A DNA stretch of 64,000 nt, from assembly GCA_030762935.1 (NCBI GenBank), contig CM060900.1, positions 404,139,632 to 404,203,631 on the forward strand, written 5' to 3'. The stretch comes from Hymenopus coronatus. Its lineage: Eukaryota > Arthropoda > Insecta > Mantodea > Hymenopodidae. This document shows, one piece after another, positions 48,014 through 59,830 of the stretch. The position numbers and the translations under genes are program-made. The notes beneath the pieces are model-generated. The model ran no database searches and was not told the origin of the DNA. It was given only the letters and a program-made list of their open reading frames with translations. How positions within the stretch are numbered: position 1 is the stretch's first letter; each line of letters begins with the position of its first letter.

Positions 48014-51000
48014 ATTAACTTGAGACACAAACTCAGTTTCCCCAATGGTGTAAGCTGCAAAACTAATTTTAGTGTACCATGAGATATTAAGGGTATAGTT
48101 GTAACTGAAACCCCATAAAAGAACTATTTTAAAGATGTGTATTATGAGCTGCAGCAACCATTAAATTGCATTTTACAGAAAGAATAATTTAAACACCTGT
48201 GTTACTTTCAAAGGTATTTAAAAGGCAATAAGTAGTATGTAGTCATAGTTTCTAGGGTGACCCCATCTACTATTCTGCAATTCCATGCTTGCCAACGTCT
48301 ATGCTTTGCCTTTAAAATATATGGAGCAGAGGCCTTTTCACCATTTTATGCAAAGGAGACAATTTTACTGCTTTGTGGAGAGATTCCAAGTATTGCAGAC
48401 TTTCACCACATACATTACAAAGCTTTAAACTCTATTGCATTATACTGTCACTTAAAATTACAGATTGAATGTCCCGCATTAATGGTATACACTGCTATGA
48501 TAGGGCAGAGGTAATCTGTATGTCTATCATTTATCACTTTCATGGTCACACTTCACCGGACTGCAACAAAATTCAGAGCATGTGGATTTAAAATTTTATT
48601 GCACTGCTAGTAAGTGACCTGTAGTAACTAGCAGAAAATGGGCACAAATAGTAATTATTAATGGATGATATGAATTATAAAGTCAACTTCCTCATATAAA
48701 TTGTTTATCTTATTTATGTTCTATGCCTGCTGTTTAGATTTCCCATTTTTGTGAGTTTTATTTTTATAGTTCATGCTATGAAGTATAAAATTTGAACTAT
48801 AAATATGTTTGTAGCATAGTAAATGGCCTTCTTTGATTTAATATATGTTAACTTGTGGCACCAGGAAGAATTTTAGCATGTGTGTCAGAAAGAACCAATA
48901 CTACCAGGTCTTCAGGAATTTTTATCAAATGGAACTACCATTTATTTCAGATGAAATTTTTGTACATTTACTGCATGGAACATTTTACACATTATAAATT
49001 TCATGTCATCAAAAACTGTATACTTATCTGGATGAAGGAAGGTCTTATGTGTTTCATTTTCAGGAAGTTAGCAAGTATGCCTCTTCAATATTAGTTTCAG
49101 CTTTATCCATATTGTTGGTTACAGCTCTCATGAGTGGTTCAGTTGAAGAGAAAAAAGTCAATGTCTCTATTAAGCACATGCAGAATTTGTATCAGGAATG
49201 AAGTTATAAAAATAAATTTGTTGCGTATATATGTGCAGTATATTCAAAACATGACCCTCCTGTATCAATCTCTGCTCTCAATGTTTTTTTCTTGTCTACA
49301 TATGCCCTTGGAAGTCAAAAACCATAAAATTATTCAGACACTTCATTGAAGCTAATTGGACTGCCTCAGTAATTCTGAAATTATGTTCTTTCAGATGTCG
49401 TTTGATCCAAGGGAATAAAAGAAGTTGGAGGAGCCATATCTGGAATATATGGTACTTGGTGTTGTCATTTTCAGTTTGGCTATAGCTTCCCTTGCAATTA
49501 GCGACATCATTTTCAGTTTGGCTAAGCTTCCCTTACAATTAGCGACATGTGACTAAGTGTATTGTCATGAGAAAGTTTCAGTGGCCCCCTAAATTACATT
49601 TTCATTGGCTTGAGTTGTTGACGACTTCCACCTTGTTTATCTTTGACAAAGTTTCCTGAGAATTTTTAATTACTATGCCATTAAAAATCATGCATTCTGG
49701 ACATGATTTCATCCTTGTAAGCCTCATGAATTCTATCAAAATTCTCTGCAGCAGAATTTTTTAGTTTTATGCAATATTTTATGACACAATGCTGCTCGAT
49801 GGTTTATTGCATCTTGACTCTTGATGCGAACACTAAATGTACTTCACTTCAGGTGCAATCTACACACTCAGGAGGCTTTGGAGGTAACTGAGCCAGGTCT
49901 CCTAGTTTACATGGCACCTGCAGCATTGATCCAAGCCAAAGATATCTCCCTCCACCTCTTCATATTGACTGGAGGGGGGAGGAAATCAGTCCAATACTCT
50001 ATGGACAAATCCTGTACATTAAATAATTTGATTTGGGAAGCATTTTTATAGGGTGTACCATGTAAGTGATGCAAACTTTGCACTTTTCAAAGGAAAAATG
50101 TAGGTTTTTGAAATCAATATCTGTGTTTTAAAAACAATTTGTAAAGTGGTATCATACCTAATTTATGTTAGCATCATCTATTTTTTCCAGACGTCAGGAA
50201 AATAGCACTTCAAACCTTAATTTATTCAGCTCTTCTGGTTTGTATATCTGTACCTAAATGCCTACAAAATTTAGGATTCACAAATTTATGAAAAAGTTTA
50301 GAATTGTAAAAGAGCATAAAAAGTTTGTCATTCTTGTTCATTTTTGTGTTTGAAAAATGTCTTAAAACCAATAGTTTTGAAAATTTACCTTTAATTGTAA
50401 ATCTATTGTATTGATGAAAAAATCAAAGTGCTTACATCATTTATATTGCCCTCCTCTTCATAGCATGGACTACAAATCAGTATGAGTTTCACAATATTTA
50501 TTATGCTGCCTAGTGATTATCTGTGCAAATATGCTGGCAACACTTGTTAAATAACTGTGTTATTTTAAAGTACCAGTGAGAGAACATGGTGATTTATTCT
50601 GTTGATTTATTAATTTATTTTTCAGTCTTCATTGATTGTAACAAGAAACATATCAAACACTATAAGTGGAAGCCTAACTTAAATTTTGACCACAGAAGCA
50701 ATTTGTCATATCTTGCTCACATACACTGATTTCTAATTAGCAGCTTTTAATTATGTGCAACAATTGCAAAGTGGTTTAAATGATGTTTACTAAAAATGTT
50801 AATACATTCATATGATTTTCTGTACCCACTGTCATTTATTTTGATACCTGTAACTTCCACACACTATATTCATGAAAGCTTATTTTTGTATTTTATGTTA
50901 ATTTAGCCAAACATTTTTTTGCATAATTAGCTTCCTTACATATTTTGTAGATACAACGTGAATGGAGGAAACTGAATCGATAATCAGATTTTAAAAGTGC

Positions 51001-51107
51001 CTTTAAAATTCCCTATTTTTACTGTAACTCCAGACTAACAACTGAATATTGGCATGTCAAAAAAAAAAAAAAAAAAAGACAGGTGATAAACAATCCAAAC
51101 CAATAAC
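48014..51107. other. Non-coding intronic interval, 3.1 kb
   Basis: Holds only a 42-bp tandem duplication at 49465-49547 (unit starting tcattttcagtttggcta, then cttccctt and caattagcgaca). No exon or element recognised. Confidence 0.45.
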
Positions 51108-51486
51108 AATGGATATCTTGAAAATGGCCGATGCCACAAATAAAGGTTAGTTTAAAATAAATTGTGTTTTAAATATATCTACATTTTTTGTGTAGTACAT
51201 TTTTTCTATCCTTTAGCATTTAATATTTATACAAAATTCTTTCCTAATGAAGAGGAAATTTGAGATATACAGCTTTTTCTTTTTTTTCTTTCATAAGTAG
51301 CTTAAATATATGAAATCTTAATCAAAATCATCAACCATTTCTAAAAAAAAAAAAATCAAAACATGTTCCGTGTAAAGGGTAGTTTAGAATGGGGAATGTT
51401 CTTGAAAACCTTTGTGTAACAATTTTGGAAGATGCTGAACTTAAATAACAAATTTGTTATTTATCAAATGTTTGTTTTATGAGTTG

Positions 51487-51529
<43 letters not shown>

Positions 51530-51740
51530 CTCTCTCTCTCTCTCTCTTATCTAAAAATGCATTTGTAGGCTTTGTACTTCTGGTGAAATCTTAACATGTA
51601 ATTTTTTTCCATGAAATGCAATACTTCCTCTACCTACTAAGCATGTGGTTTAGAAAGTAAAAATAGTCTGTGTATTCCATTAATTATGAGTAAAAGTGTC
51701 CAAATCTTATTAATATTGGCGTGTGCCTATTTTTTCCACA
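51108..51740 (+). repeat. Dispersed repeat E, copy 2, with CA/CT microsatellite
   Basis: Similar to 38150-38620 over most of its length. A composite CA then CT microsatellite (51488-51547) lies in it and is absent from copy 1, so it expanded or inserted after the copies diverged. Confidence 0.7.
51488..51547. repeat. Compound CA/CT microsatellite
   Basis: About 19 CA units (to 51525) directly followed by about 11 CT units. Confidence 0.97.
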
Positions 51741-53044
51741 AAAAATATTTTTTTCTTTCCATGCAAATATAAAATGCAATAAAGAAAAATTGTACATAAT
51801 GTGATAGACCTTGCTGGAAGCATTCTAGAGGTAAAGATCATTAGGAGGACATAGTGCTTGATGTGCACAAGGAATAATGCAAGTGGACCTAAATCTAAGT
51901 GTCAAACCCAGTGGTCCAGTGATACAAGTCCATCATTATTTAAGTTATATAGTTCATTTTAAGTTATGAATCAAGTAAAAAATGTTAATGTGAACATCAT
52001 AATAAGCATAATAGAGTAATTTCATTTTTGCTGAATGCTGAATGAAGGAGAAAGACTCTCTGTATGGTATCATTCATCATTTATATTTTTCATAGTTGAA
52101 ATTAATTTGTGGAAGAAGTTGAAATTAATAGATAATCCATTTTAATATAAACAGTGGATTAATAAGCACATTATATAAAAGCTCTCTAAACACATGAGTC
52201 CTAGTTATACTCCTTATATATTTAAAAAAATGGCAATAAAGGTTATTGTTGTCCATGAGGCCGGGTGTCACAGTAACAGGTAACAAACAAGACTTCTATT
52301 CCATAAAAGTGTGCATGCTTACTTACTCTCATTCATTTTTTTTCTTCCCCCCCCCCCCTCCCATAAATTTTGTTGGCACATTACTAGGCAACAACTATTG
52401 TCTGATTGCATGATTACTTTTTGATTTCAATCTAAAACTTAAGTAATACACAGCTGAAGGCATCAGAAAACCTCTTGACTCGAGTACATGTTCATTCTGT
52501 ATTCAGTTTGCAACATTGTTACTGTGCTCACTCGATAAGCAATGTATCTGTTTATTTAAAACATGCTTAAATTGCCTGACAATACGTTGATGGTAAACTG
52601 AGTGACAGAGATCAGGGTTGTTCATAGAGGTTTAAGTACAGTTATTGGTATTCATAACTGGGACAGTGTAATAAACAACATTATTTCAATATCTACTTCA
52701 TTTGCAGACTACTAATCTTAGTTATTAGTAGTAGTATGTTTTCAGGTTAGTTATTACCTTTAAATATATATTAAGTTATCTTGCAGTTTCATAAGAAAAT
52801 GAGAAAGAAAATTTAAATGTGCTTAAATGGGGATTTAATGATTATTCTTGCATTTCCAATAAACCCATTCATTGCCTATTTTAATGTTTATAACATTGTT
52901 TTATTATTTTGTATAAAATCAAATAGAAATAACGTAACATTTACCAAAATTATACAAAATCTAAATGAAAAAAGTATGATATTAAAAGTCTTCTATGTTT
53001 CCATACAAGATAAACAACCCAGAGACATGCCACTTCTTTCAAAG

Positions 53045-53460
53045 TAAGGGTATGTCCTCCTTAAACTGCATCATTGGCTCTGATGGTTATGGCAGCTTCT
53101 TGGATTCATGCTCTTAGAGTTGCTTCATTGTCCATAATGACTTATCACTTATCTCATTGTTTGAGTCCCCAGAAATAAAAATCCAGTGGATTTGAATCGG
53201 GATTTGGTCAGCTAACAAAATGGTTTCCCTGGCTGACCCATTGGTTTGGAAACTTACCAACAAATTATACTACTGGTATGGGTAGGTGCCCATCATGCAC
53301 AAACCATATCTTCAGATGATGCTGAATTGGAATTAAAGCTCTGGCAATGAAGACTGACGGTTAAGATAATTAGTACTTATCAGCTTTGCTGGTGACTCCA
53401 ATATACTGTCAATATATTCCAAAGATCCTGACCATGATTTGTCCTGAAAGGAAATTCAGA
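53045..53460 (-). pseudogene. DDE transposase 3' fragment (Tc1/mariner-like)
   Basis: The minus strand reads WAPTHTSSIICW, then VSKPMGQPGKPFC, LTKSRFKSTGFLFLGTQT, recognisable as a decayed DGAP.H...V..WL, GRPGKP, KSPDLNPLDFFLWG block when single-base shifts are allowed. It is the same general type as 20860-21260 and 29146-29880. The N-terminal half and termini were not found. Confidence 0.5.
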
Positions 53461-54073
53461 CAGGTAGTTATGCTATTTTTCCATTACAAGAGAGCCACTG
53501 GAGTATTATCTGGTCTGGACCTATAGTGTGTGCCTTCCCTGCCAATAGCGAACCAGTTGTACCTGATTACCCAACTTATATGACTCGGTTCCCCTCCCTT
53601 GGTCAATAGGGAACTGGCTTTACTTGCTGTACTATCTTGGTTCCCATCTCTAATATTCACACAGCCTTCATGAGAAAAGTATTTTCATCTGTTACTAGTA
53701 CTTTCTGAAGAAAATCTGTATTATTTTAAAGCTTTTCCAAGAGCCAGGTACAGAATGTAGCTTTGGTGGGTAATTTGCTTTGAGGAGATAAATTAGGTGA
53801 ATATCAGCTCATTCAACAAAAGAGAATATCTCCATTATACAAAACTGAGCTCAAATACTTTGTCAGGCTAATGATGTCAGATAACTTGGGCCAGCAGGTC
53901 AGGTATTGAACTGAGAACAAGAAAGCAAAACAGTTAGTTGATATTAACGGCATTATTCACTTTGTGACACAGTTACGAACATGCAGAAAACTTAAGGTAG
54001 TAAATTATATGATGTGTTTGTAGGATAACTATTGTGCAAAAATAAAAACCAATGCATTGAAGTGGATTCATAC

Positions 54074-54480
54074 TGTAGCAAAATGATTATCTCAAATTCT
54101 TTATTCAGTGAATAAGCACTTAGCTGCATTCAGCTGTTGACTGCTCTCTGGACCCAATTGCACTCTCCAAAGACTTTGTCACCTCAGCAGCTGCCTCAAA
54201 TTTAACTCCCTCAACAAAGGCAGAATATTCTCAAGAGAGAGAACTTCTCTCAACCAGCTGTCAAGGAAATTTCCAAGAAGTCAAACACAAGGCATTTTTG
54301 TACCGTTATTGCATGTGTTCATTTGATCTAAAGTGGCAGACACCTACAACAATTACAGATCTTCGCAAAGGTCCAGCAAGCTTTCTTTGAAGTCACCCAT
54401 GCATATGTCTGCATATCGAACAATCCTGGCAGTTCAGCAACAGCACTGTCCTGTGCAAACAGCACTGTCCTGTGCACAAA
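54074..54480 (-). repeat. Gypsy-2 3' LTR
   Basis: Aligns with 59440-59830 in one orientation: gattatctcaaattcttt, cagcagct, aactccctcaa, aacttctctcaacc with tttcc, and gcagacacctacaac recur in order in the other LTR with substitutions. Ends are approximate. The polypurine tract is not clearly preserved. Confidence 0.75.
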
Positions 54481-54539
54481 CTCCATACCTGCAAAAATTC
54501 AGCAAACTAGGTCCTAACCAGCACTGTTATAGTGGGCAA

Positions 54540-55330
54540 AAGGATCTAAACATACCACCATCTTCCTTTGAAGGAGCCTCTGGATGCAGTAGACTGTATA
54601 ATTTGTCCTCTTCTACACAGTGTATGGCCCTTGTATTGGTTGTTGAAGCTTGGGGCAATGCCCCTTTGTCCTAATAGAGTGATACAGCCAAGCCAAATCA
54701 CCCTGCTGGATATGTTGACAGGCCAACCTATGAATGTTGTGAAGATGGTCCACAAGGTTCAAAGCATAATCAATTGCTGGTTGTTCTGCCCTAGGGGGAA
54801 TCCTAAACATCAGGTCACGTAGACGCAGCTTCCTACTGAAGACCATGTTGGTTGGCGACAACCCCACACATCTGGTGGTGGTGAGCATTGATGCGCAATA
54901 GGCCAGCAAGAAAAGCAACATTCATGACATCTTAGTTCCTCTGGTGATTGGCCACGACCTTGAGTCTTGATGTACTACTCAACCATGCAGATTGTAAGGT
55001 GTGGTGTGTGTCATGTACACTCAAAGTTGCTTCAGTGCTTCCCTTGTCAGATTCAATTAGAATTTGGTGACCCATCCAGCAGTATCCCAAAGGGCAGTTC
55101 TTCCATGAGGCAGATCGCAGTCCTTTGGCCATCTGATTAAAAATAGCATATACCTCTGGCCTCTTGGTGAAGTAATCCATGACCACTGGTAGATATTTGT
55201 TTCCTCTGCTGACACAGGGAACAGTCCAGCTCTGTTGATGGCAATGTTTTCAAAGGGCGCTGCCATTTTATACTGCTACATGCGACCCTGGCTCATGATC
55301 TGTATGCCATGACTTACTACACATACATGA
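54540..55330 (-). pseudogene. Gypsy-2 integrase remnant
   Basis: Minus-strand pieces: FENIAINRAGLFPVS (first catalytic Asp region, IAID changed to IAIN), WITSPRGQRYMLF in place of DYF.KW.E, and the C-terminal LACQHIQQGDLAWLYHSIRT (54613-54921). NMVFSRKLRLRDLM precedes it. Frame shifts are frequent. Loss of the first Asp and the frame damage exclude activity. Confidence 0.75.
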
Positions 55331-57050
55331 CATTGGTGGCACCATCACTTAGAGTCTGCTCATAGCCTCAACCAGTAGTACCTTTTTTATGAACTTGTCA
55401 CAGTTTCGTTGGATCCAAGATGCTCTCCAGAAGTCCCCTCTTGTACTTCCTCCAAGACTTTGTTATCTTACTCATAGGGAGTATCAACCACACTTTTTGG
55501 GTCTTTTCATCAGGTTACTCCCAAACTCTAAACAACACACTCTTCCTGGTCTTCAGTGAACTCCATAGGCCCAATAGTTCTTTATATATGCTCCTCCTGG
55601 GTGTGACATCTTTGCAGTTTGGCCTAGTCTCTGCCTCCCCTTCTCTCAGGTGTGACTCCAAGTCGCCATCTGCAGCTACTCCCTCCTCAGGCCTATCTTA
55701 TCCCATCCATCTGCAGCCATCATTGAAACACAATGACAGCTGTAGCACACTCCTTTACTTTAGTGGAGTAGCAGAACTCCACTGGGTGGCATGGTCTTGA
55801 CATGGCATTCACATTGGAGTGTTTCCTTCCTTTTGAATGTTTTGATGTGAAACTGTATTCTTGGAGTCTCTGGACCTAACGAGGTGTCTAGCCCTCTAGG
55901 TTCTTGAAGTTCAACAGCCAGGTGAAGTTGGAGTGATCAGTCTGGTGGAATGGTTAATCATACAGGAACTTATGGTACTGTTCCAGTGCCTTTACTACTG
56001 TCAGGAGCTCCCACTAATTGTAATAGTTCTTTTCCACCTTGGAGAGTTTCTTGCTGTAGTATGTTCTTACCCGCTCTTGGCCATTCTGGACCTGGGATAG
56101 AATGCCTTCAATATCACTGTTGTTGGCAGCAGTGTCTGTGATAAAGTTACTGCGTTATTGTGGAAATTTAAGATTGGCACACTACAGAGTACTTCAGCAC
56201 CTGGAACATGCCTTTGGCCTCTCTGTCCACATGTAAGGCCAGTATTCTTCCATCAAACAAGTGAGTTTGCGATGTTTGAGGAACTGGTAGTAGTAGCTAC
56301 ATTGGCCCAGGAAACTCCACAACTTTATCTTTTGAGAGATGTCAATCACTCACATTCTGACCTTCTCCAGGTCTGTGGCCACCCTAGTAGATAATACTGT
56401 GCGACCTAGGTAGTTCACTCCTTGCAGAAGTCTAACACTTCACATTCAGCTTCAGGTTAGCTGTCTGCAGCCTCTGTAAAATATTGTCCAGGTTCTTTAG
56501 ATCAGGGCCTCTCAAATGCACAAAATTGTAATGTGCCAACTAAGGTGCATAGATTCTGTGCACCATACATAAGTCCGACTGCTCGAGACAGTTCTCAGTG
56601 AGGAAGAAATGGGAAAGGTGAGGAAGGGGAGACATGTGGAGCTGGCTCGACAAGCTTAGGGAAAGAGAGTCAGTGCCATTGTTGAAAACTAAGGTGTTGA
56701 AGTTTGCACTGTTGTCAATCAAACCAATTCGTACTTTTCACCATGCAATGCACCAGCACATGCACCTTGAGAGGCCCTGCTTTAGATGGTCTCTGAAGTT
56801 GCTGCCAACTACAAGGATGTCCAGATATAGCAGGCATGTGTCATTAGTAAACCCCTCATCACTGTCTCCATGAGGCACTGGAAGGTGGCTGGCTTGTTTC
56901 CAAAGGGCATAACCGTAAACTACCAAAGACCTTGGCTGCTGAGAATGCTGTCTTCTTCTTGTCTCTGGGATCTAGGACTACTTGCCAGTATTCCAATTTA
57001 AAGTCAAGAATCACTTGACACCAGCAAGAGTGTTGTCATCAATTAGGAAG
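55331..57050 (-). pseudogene. Gypsy-2 RT and RNase H remnant, split by a hAT MITE
   Basis: DNA-level similarity to Gypsy-1 25061-26590 is clear (for example gcattcacattggagtg, ctcttggccattctggacct). The RT catalytic motif is YLDI (56816-56827) in TCLLYLDILVVGSNF, so the second catalytic Asp is lost. Just downstream in the gene the MITE 56503-56779 interrupts the coding sequence after DHLK. Confidence 0.8.
56503..56779. mobile_element. 277-bp hAT MITE with perfect 8-bp target duplication
   Basis: Flanked by ctttagat at 56495-56502 and 56780-56787. Starts cagggcctctcaaatgcaca and ends gtgcaccttgagaggccctg, so the first 13 bases (CAGGGCCTCTCAA) are a perfect inverted repeat. No coding capacity. 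Eight-base duplication and CAGGG ends place it in the hAT superfamily. Confidence 0.93.
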
Positions 57051-57640
57051 GCATTTTCTGTCAGCAAGCCTACAATGTCCTGGCAATGCATAACATGTTT
57101 AATAGTGTCTTCTGGTCCATGACCATTGGCTCTCCAAAAATGCCTTCATAAAAATCTTGCGTCTTTCAGGCGCAGCTGCATCCTCCTGCAGATCTCCAGA
57201 TGTTTCTTGGGGCTCTGGTGTGTCAACTCATCTCAACTGCATCGCAAGACCCTCCTGACAACATTGATTATCGTCTTGTGGCTCCTGAGGGCAACCAGTA
57301 CCGGTATCACATTCTCAGTACAAACACTTACAGGTTGTGACAAACACTTACAGGTTTACATACCAGATTCAACTCCAGAAGGGCCTCATACACAGGTTAG
57401 GTATCACCTAATGCTGTCACTAGCTGGTAGGGTCAATTCAATTTTTTTGATGGTTTGCCCTTTGTCATTTCAGATCTGATTATACTCACAGCTGCACGAG
57501 TGTTCACTAATATCTGGCACAGTTCTCCATGTGGCTTGCAATGATGCTGTCATATACTCATCTACCTACAGCATCATTTGAGGGAGTGGTAAAGATGACT
57601 TTGCCATACAGAACCCCATATCGTTGGTCTAATTGTTGTG
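57051..57640 (-). pseudogene. Gypsy-2 protease-region remnant
   Basis: Corresponds to Gypsy-1 26591-27290 by order and by scattered DNA similarity (gggtcaactcc and ttcaactccagaagggcctc). No protease active site readable. A small local duplication (caaacacttacaggtt twice) is at 57325-57355. Confidence 0.5.
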
Positions 57641-59410
57641 GAAAGTTTTTCCCTTTGTATCCTGGCTGGCTATCCCCCAACACATATAATTTGATGCTTA
57701 TCAGCTTGGTTGTGTACTTTTTTCACTAGATGTGCTTGCTGGCCACACCACAAACACACTAATTGATGCTCGTGGACTATGGGTTGATCCTCTTTCCCTG
57801 TTGTATTGGATATTCTTAGTCTTTGAGGTGGGCAATCTGCTACCTTGGTTGCCTCCATCCATAATATGGCCATTAGCACCTCATGGATAGTTTTGTAGTC
57901 TCTAAACATCAGGTACTGTTGTAGCTTCCAGACACACAACTTGCAGGAGTTTCAGCTGTTCATTTATCAGGGTGAACTCCTGCAACATATCCCCAGGCTG
58001 TTACAACCTTGAATTGAGCTGATTGTGATAGACTGCAGCCAAGCAGTAGTTCATTATGTCTTCCAGACCTGCCAATGTCAGAATCATATTTAAAACTTCT
58101 GCCACCCATCTCTGGAAGCTGGCTATCAATTGTATGGCTTCCTTCTCTGCTGACAATTGGATGTAGGAGATGATGGTGGCGAATTGTCAACAGAAGACTT
58201 TAAAGGTTGAGTTCTGTCATATTTGAGTATTTTGATGTGCATAGATATTGTGTCACACCTCACACCTCTTCAAGTCCTTCCTTTGAACATTTTTGCCATC
58301 ATGGTGTTCAATTCTTGGTGCTGCTGTAACCTCTTCTCTCCAGGACATAAAGTCATTCCCCAAAGTTTTCCAGGGCATTAAGGTGTTACTATTTAATGTT
58401 CCTAATTTTAAAAGGGATTAGCTTTTTAAAAAATAAATAATATGATTTCATTTGTAGGATTTTTAGGTTTAAATAGAAATGTTGATAAAATTCCTTTTCA
58501 TCCTTATTTTACATATAAAGACAATTTAGGGTTCATTATTCCGTTTATTATTTTACGCCTATTATAACATCCTCCAGGGCATTAATGCTTAAGTCAAAGT
58601 CCTTCATCCTTCCATGTTCTTCAATGTCCTTCATGACAGTCAGTTGTTCATCAATTTTGGTTGATAGCTCCATCTTCATGTCCTCCACTGGGGATTCTAT
58701 TCTCTCCTACATTCTCTATTCCAATTTCATTTCTGTCTGCATTTTCTCCATTCCAGGTTTAATTTAAGTCTCCATCTTCTTCATTCCAGATTCCATTTGT
58801 TCTTCCATCTTCTTCGCTCTATATTTCATTTTTGTCCTCCATCTACTGTCCTCTGGATTTTTTCATCATCTTATCCATTCCAGATTTAATTTTCTCTTCC
58901 ATCTTCCCTGTTCTAGTTTTCATTTCCATCTCCATTATCTCTATTCCATATTTCATTTTCTCCATTTCAGATTTCATTTTCTCTCTTCTTCTTCATTCAG
59001 GATTTTATTTTATTCAACCTATTCATTCCATATTTCATTTTCTCCTCTAAATTCCCCATTCTGGTTTTCATTTCTGTCTCCTGGCCGCGCTGTGGCTGAG
59101 TGGTTAGACCACTTACCTCTCACCTAGACGGCCGGGGTTCGATCCCAAGCGACCACATGTGAGATTTGTGGTGGACAAAGCGGCGCTGGGGTGGGTTTTC
59201 TCTGGGTACTCCAGTTTCCCCCGCCATCGCATTCCACCGGTGCTCCATCATTCATGTATCATCAGTGTCACAGCCTGCGGTGCCATAAATAGTTAAGGCG
59301 GACATTAAACACTACCAAAAAAAAAAAAAAAAAAAAAAAAACTGTCTCCATCTTCTTTCCAGATTTCATGGTCTTCATTTACCTAATAATGCTTTCATCA
59401 TATCCTGCAT
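57641..59410 (-). pseudogene. Gypsy-2 gag remnant, coiled-coil N-terminus
   Basis: A start codon at 59410-59408 gives MQDMMKALL directly after the primer-binding site. The following 58590-59060 region is rich in repeated cattttctcc-type phrases (Met/Glu/Lys coiled coil on the minus strand). 57670-57939 encodes VCLWCGQQAHLVKKVHNQAD, a CCHC-like knuckle with the last Cys lost. SINE-A copy 4 interrupts the N-terminal part. Confidence 0.7.
59082..59341 (+). repeat. SINE-A copy 4, complete, best-preserved member
   Basis: Flanked by ctgtctcc (59074-59081 and 59342-59349). From 5': tRNA-like head with A box tggctgagtgg (59093-59103) and B box ggttcgatccc (59136-59146), body gagatttgtggtggacaaag, core gggttttctctgggtactcc then agtttcccccgcc, atcagtgtcacagcctgcgg, tail cattaaacactacc and about 24 A. 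It is CpG-rich relative to its surroundings, which suggests little decay since insertion. Confidence 0.95.
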
Positions 59411-59421
59411 TGTGGCATTCA

Positions 59422-59439
59422 ATCCTACTTCTAACACCA
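59422..59439 (-). promoter_or_regulatory. Gypsy-2 primer-binding site, tRNA-Leu type
   Basis: Minus-strand tggtgttagaagtaggat lies just inside the 5' LTR. It is complementary, with about two changes, to the 3' end of a leucine tRNA ending ...atcccacttctgacacca, the primer I know for several animal Gypsy elements. It starts with TGG as expected. Confidence 0.75.
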
Positions 59440-59830
59440 GTTTAATAAAACGACTATCTCAGTTGCTTCCAAATTCTTTGTTGGTTAAACACTCAGTTGC
59501 ATCCGTCTGTCTCTTAATATCCAACTGCACTCTTGAAGACTCTTGTGTCAACTGACAAGTGACTTCCTCAGCCCCAGCAGCTTTCTTGCATATAGCTCCC
59601 TCAAAAAAGTTTGAATGTTCCCAAAAGAGGCAACATCTCTCAACCTACTGCCAAAGATATTTCCAGAGCTGCACACAAAGCATTTTTTTGTTCATAGGTC
59701 ATTATTATGTGTTCATTCTATGTAAGATGGAAGACACCTGCAATAATCTATGTAAAGGCCAAAATGCTTTCATCTGGAGCTGCTCGAGCACGCTTTGAAT
59801 AAACCTGGGAGCTACATAAAGGCACTGATG
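59440..59830 (-). repeat. Gypsy-2 5' LTR
   Basis: The partner of 54074-54480. The inner boundary is set by the primer-binding site; the outer boundary is approximate. A run of AT (59989-60010) follows outside. Confidence 0.72.

Larger units (their letters stand above)
54074..59830 (-). mobile_element. Gypsy-2, Ty3/Gypsy LTR retrotransposon with both LTRs and two later insertions
   Basis: About 5.8 kb with similar direct repeats at both ends (about 54074-54480 and 59440-59830), a primer-binding site at 59422-59439, gag, protease region, RT/RNase H and integrase on the minus strand. The LTRs have diverged visibly by substitutions and indels, so the copy is old. Inside it a 277-bp hAT MITE (56503-56779) and SINE-A copy 4 (59082-59341) each sit between perfect 8-bp duplications. 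Pol aligns with Gypsy-1 (for example ctgaccagcacc and ctaaccagcact near the integrase end). Confidence 0.88.
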
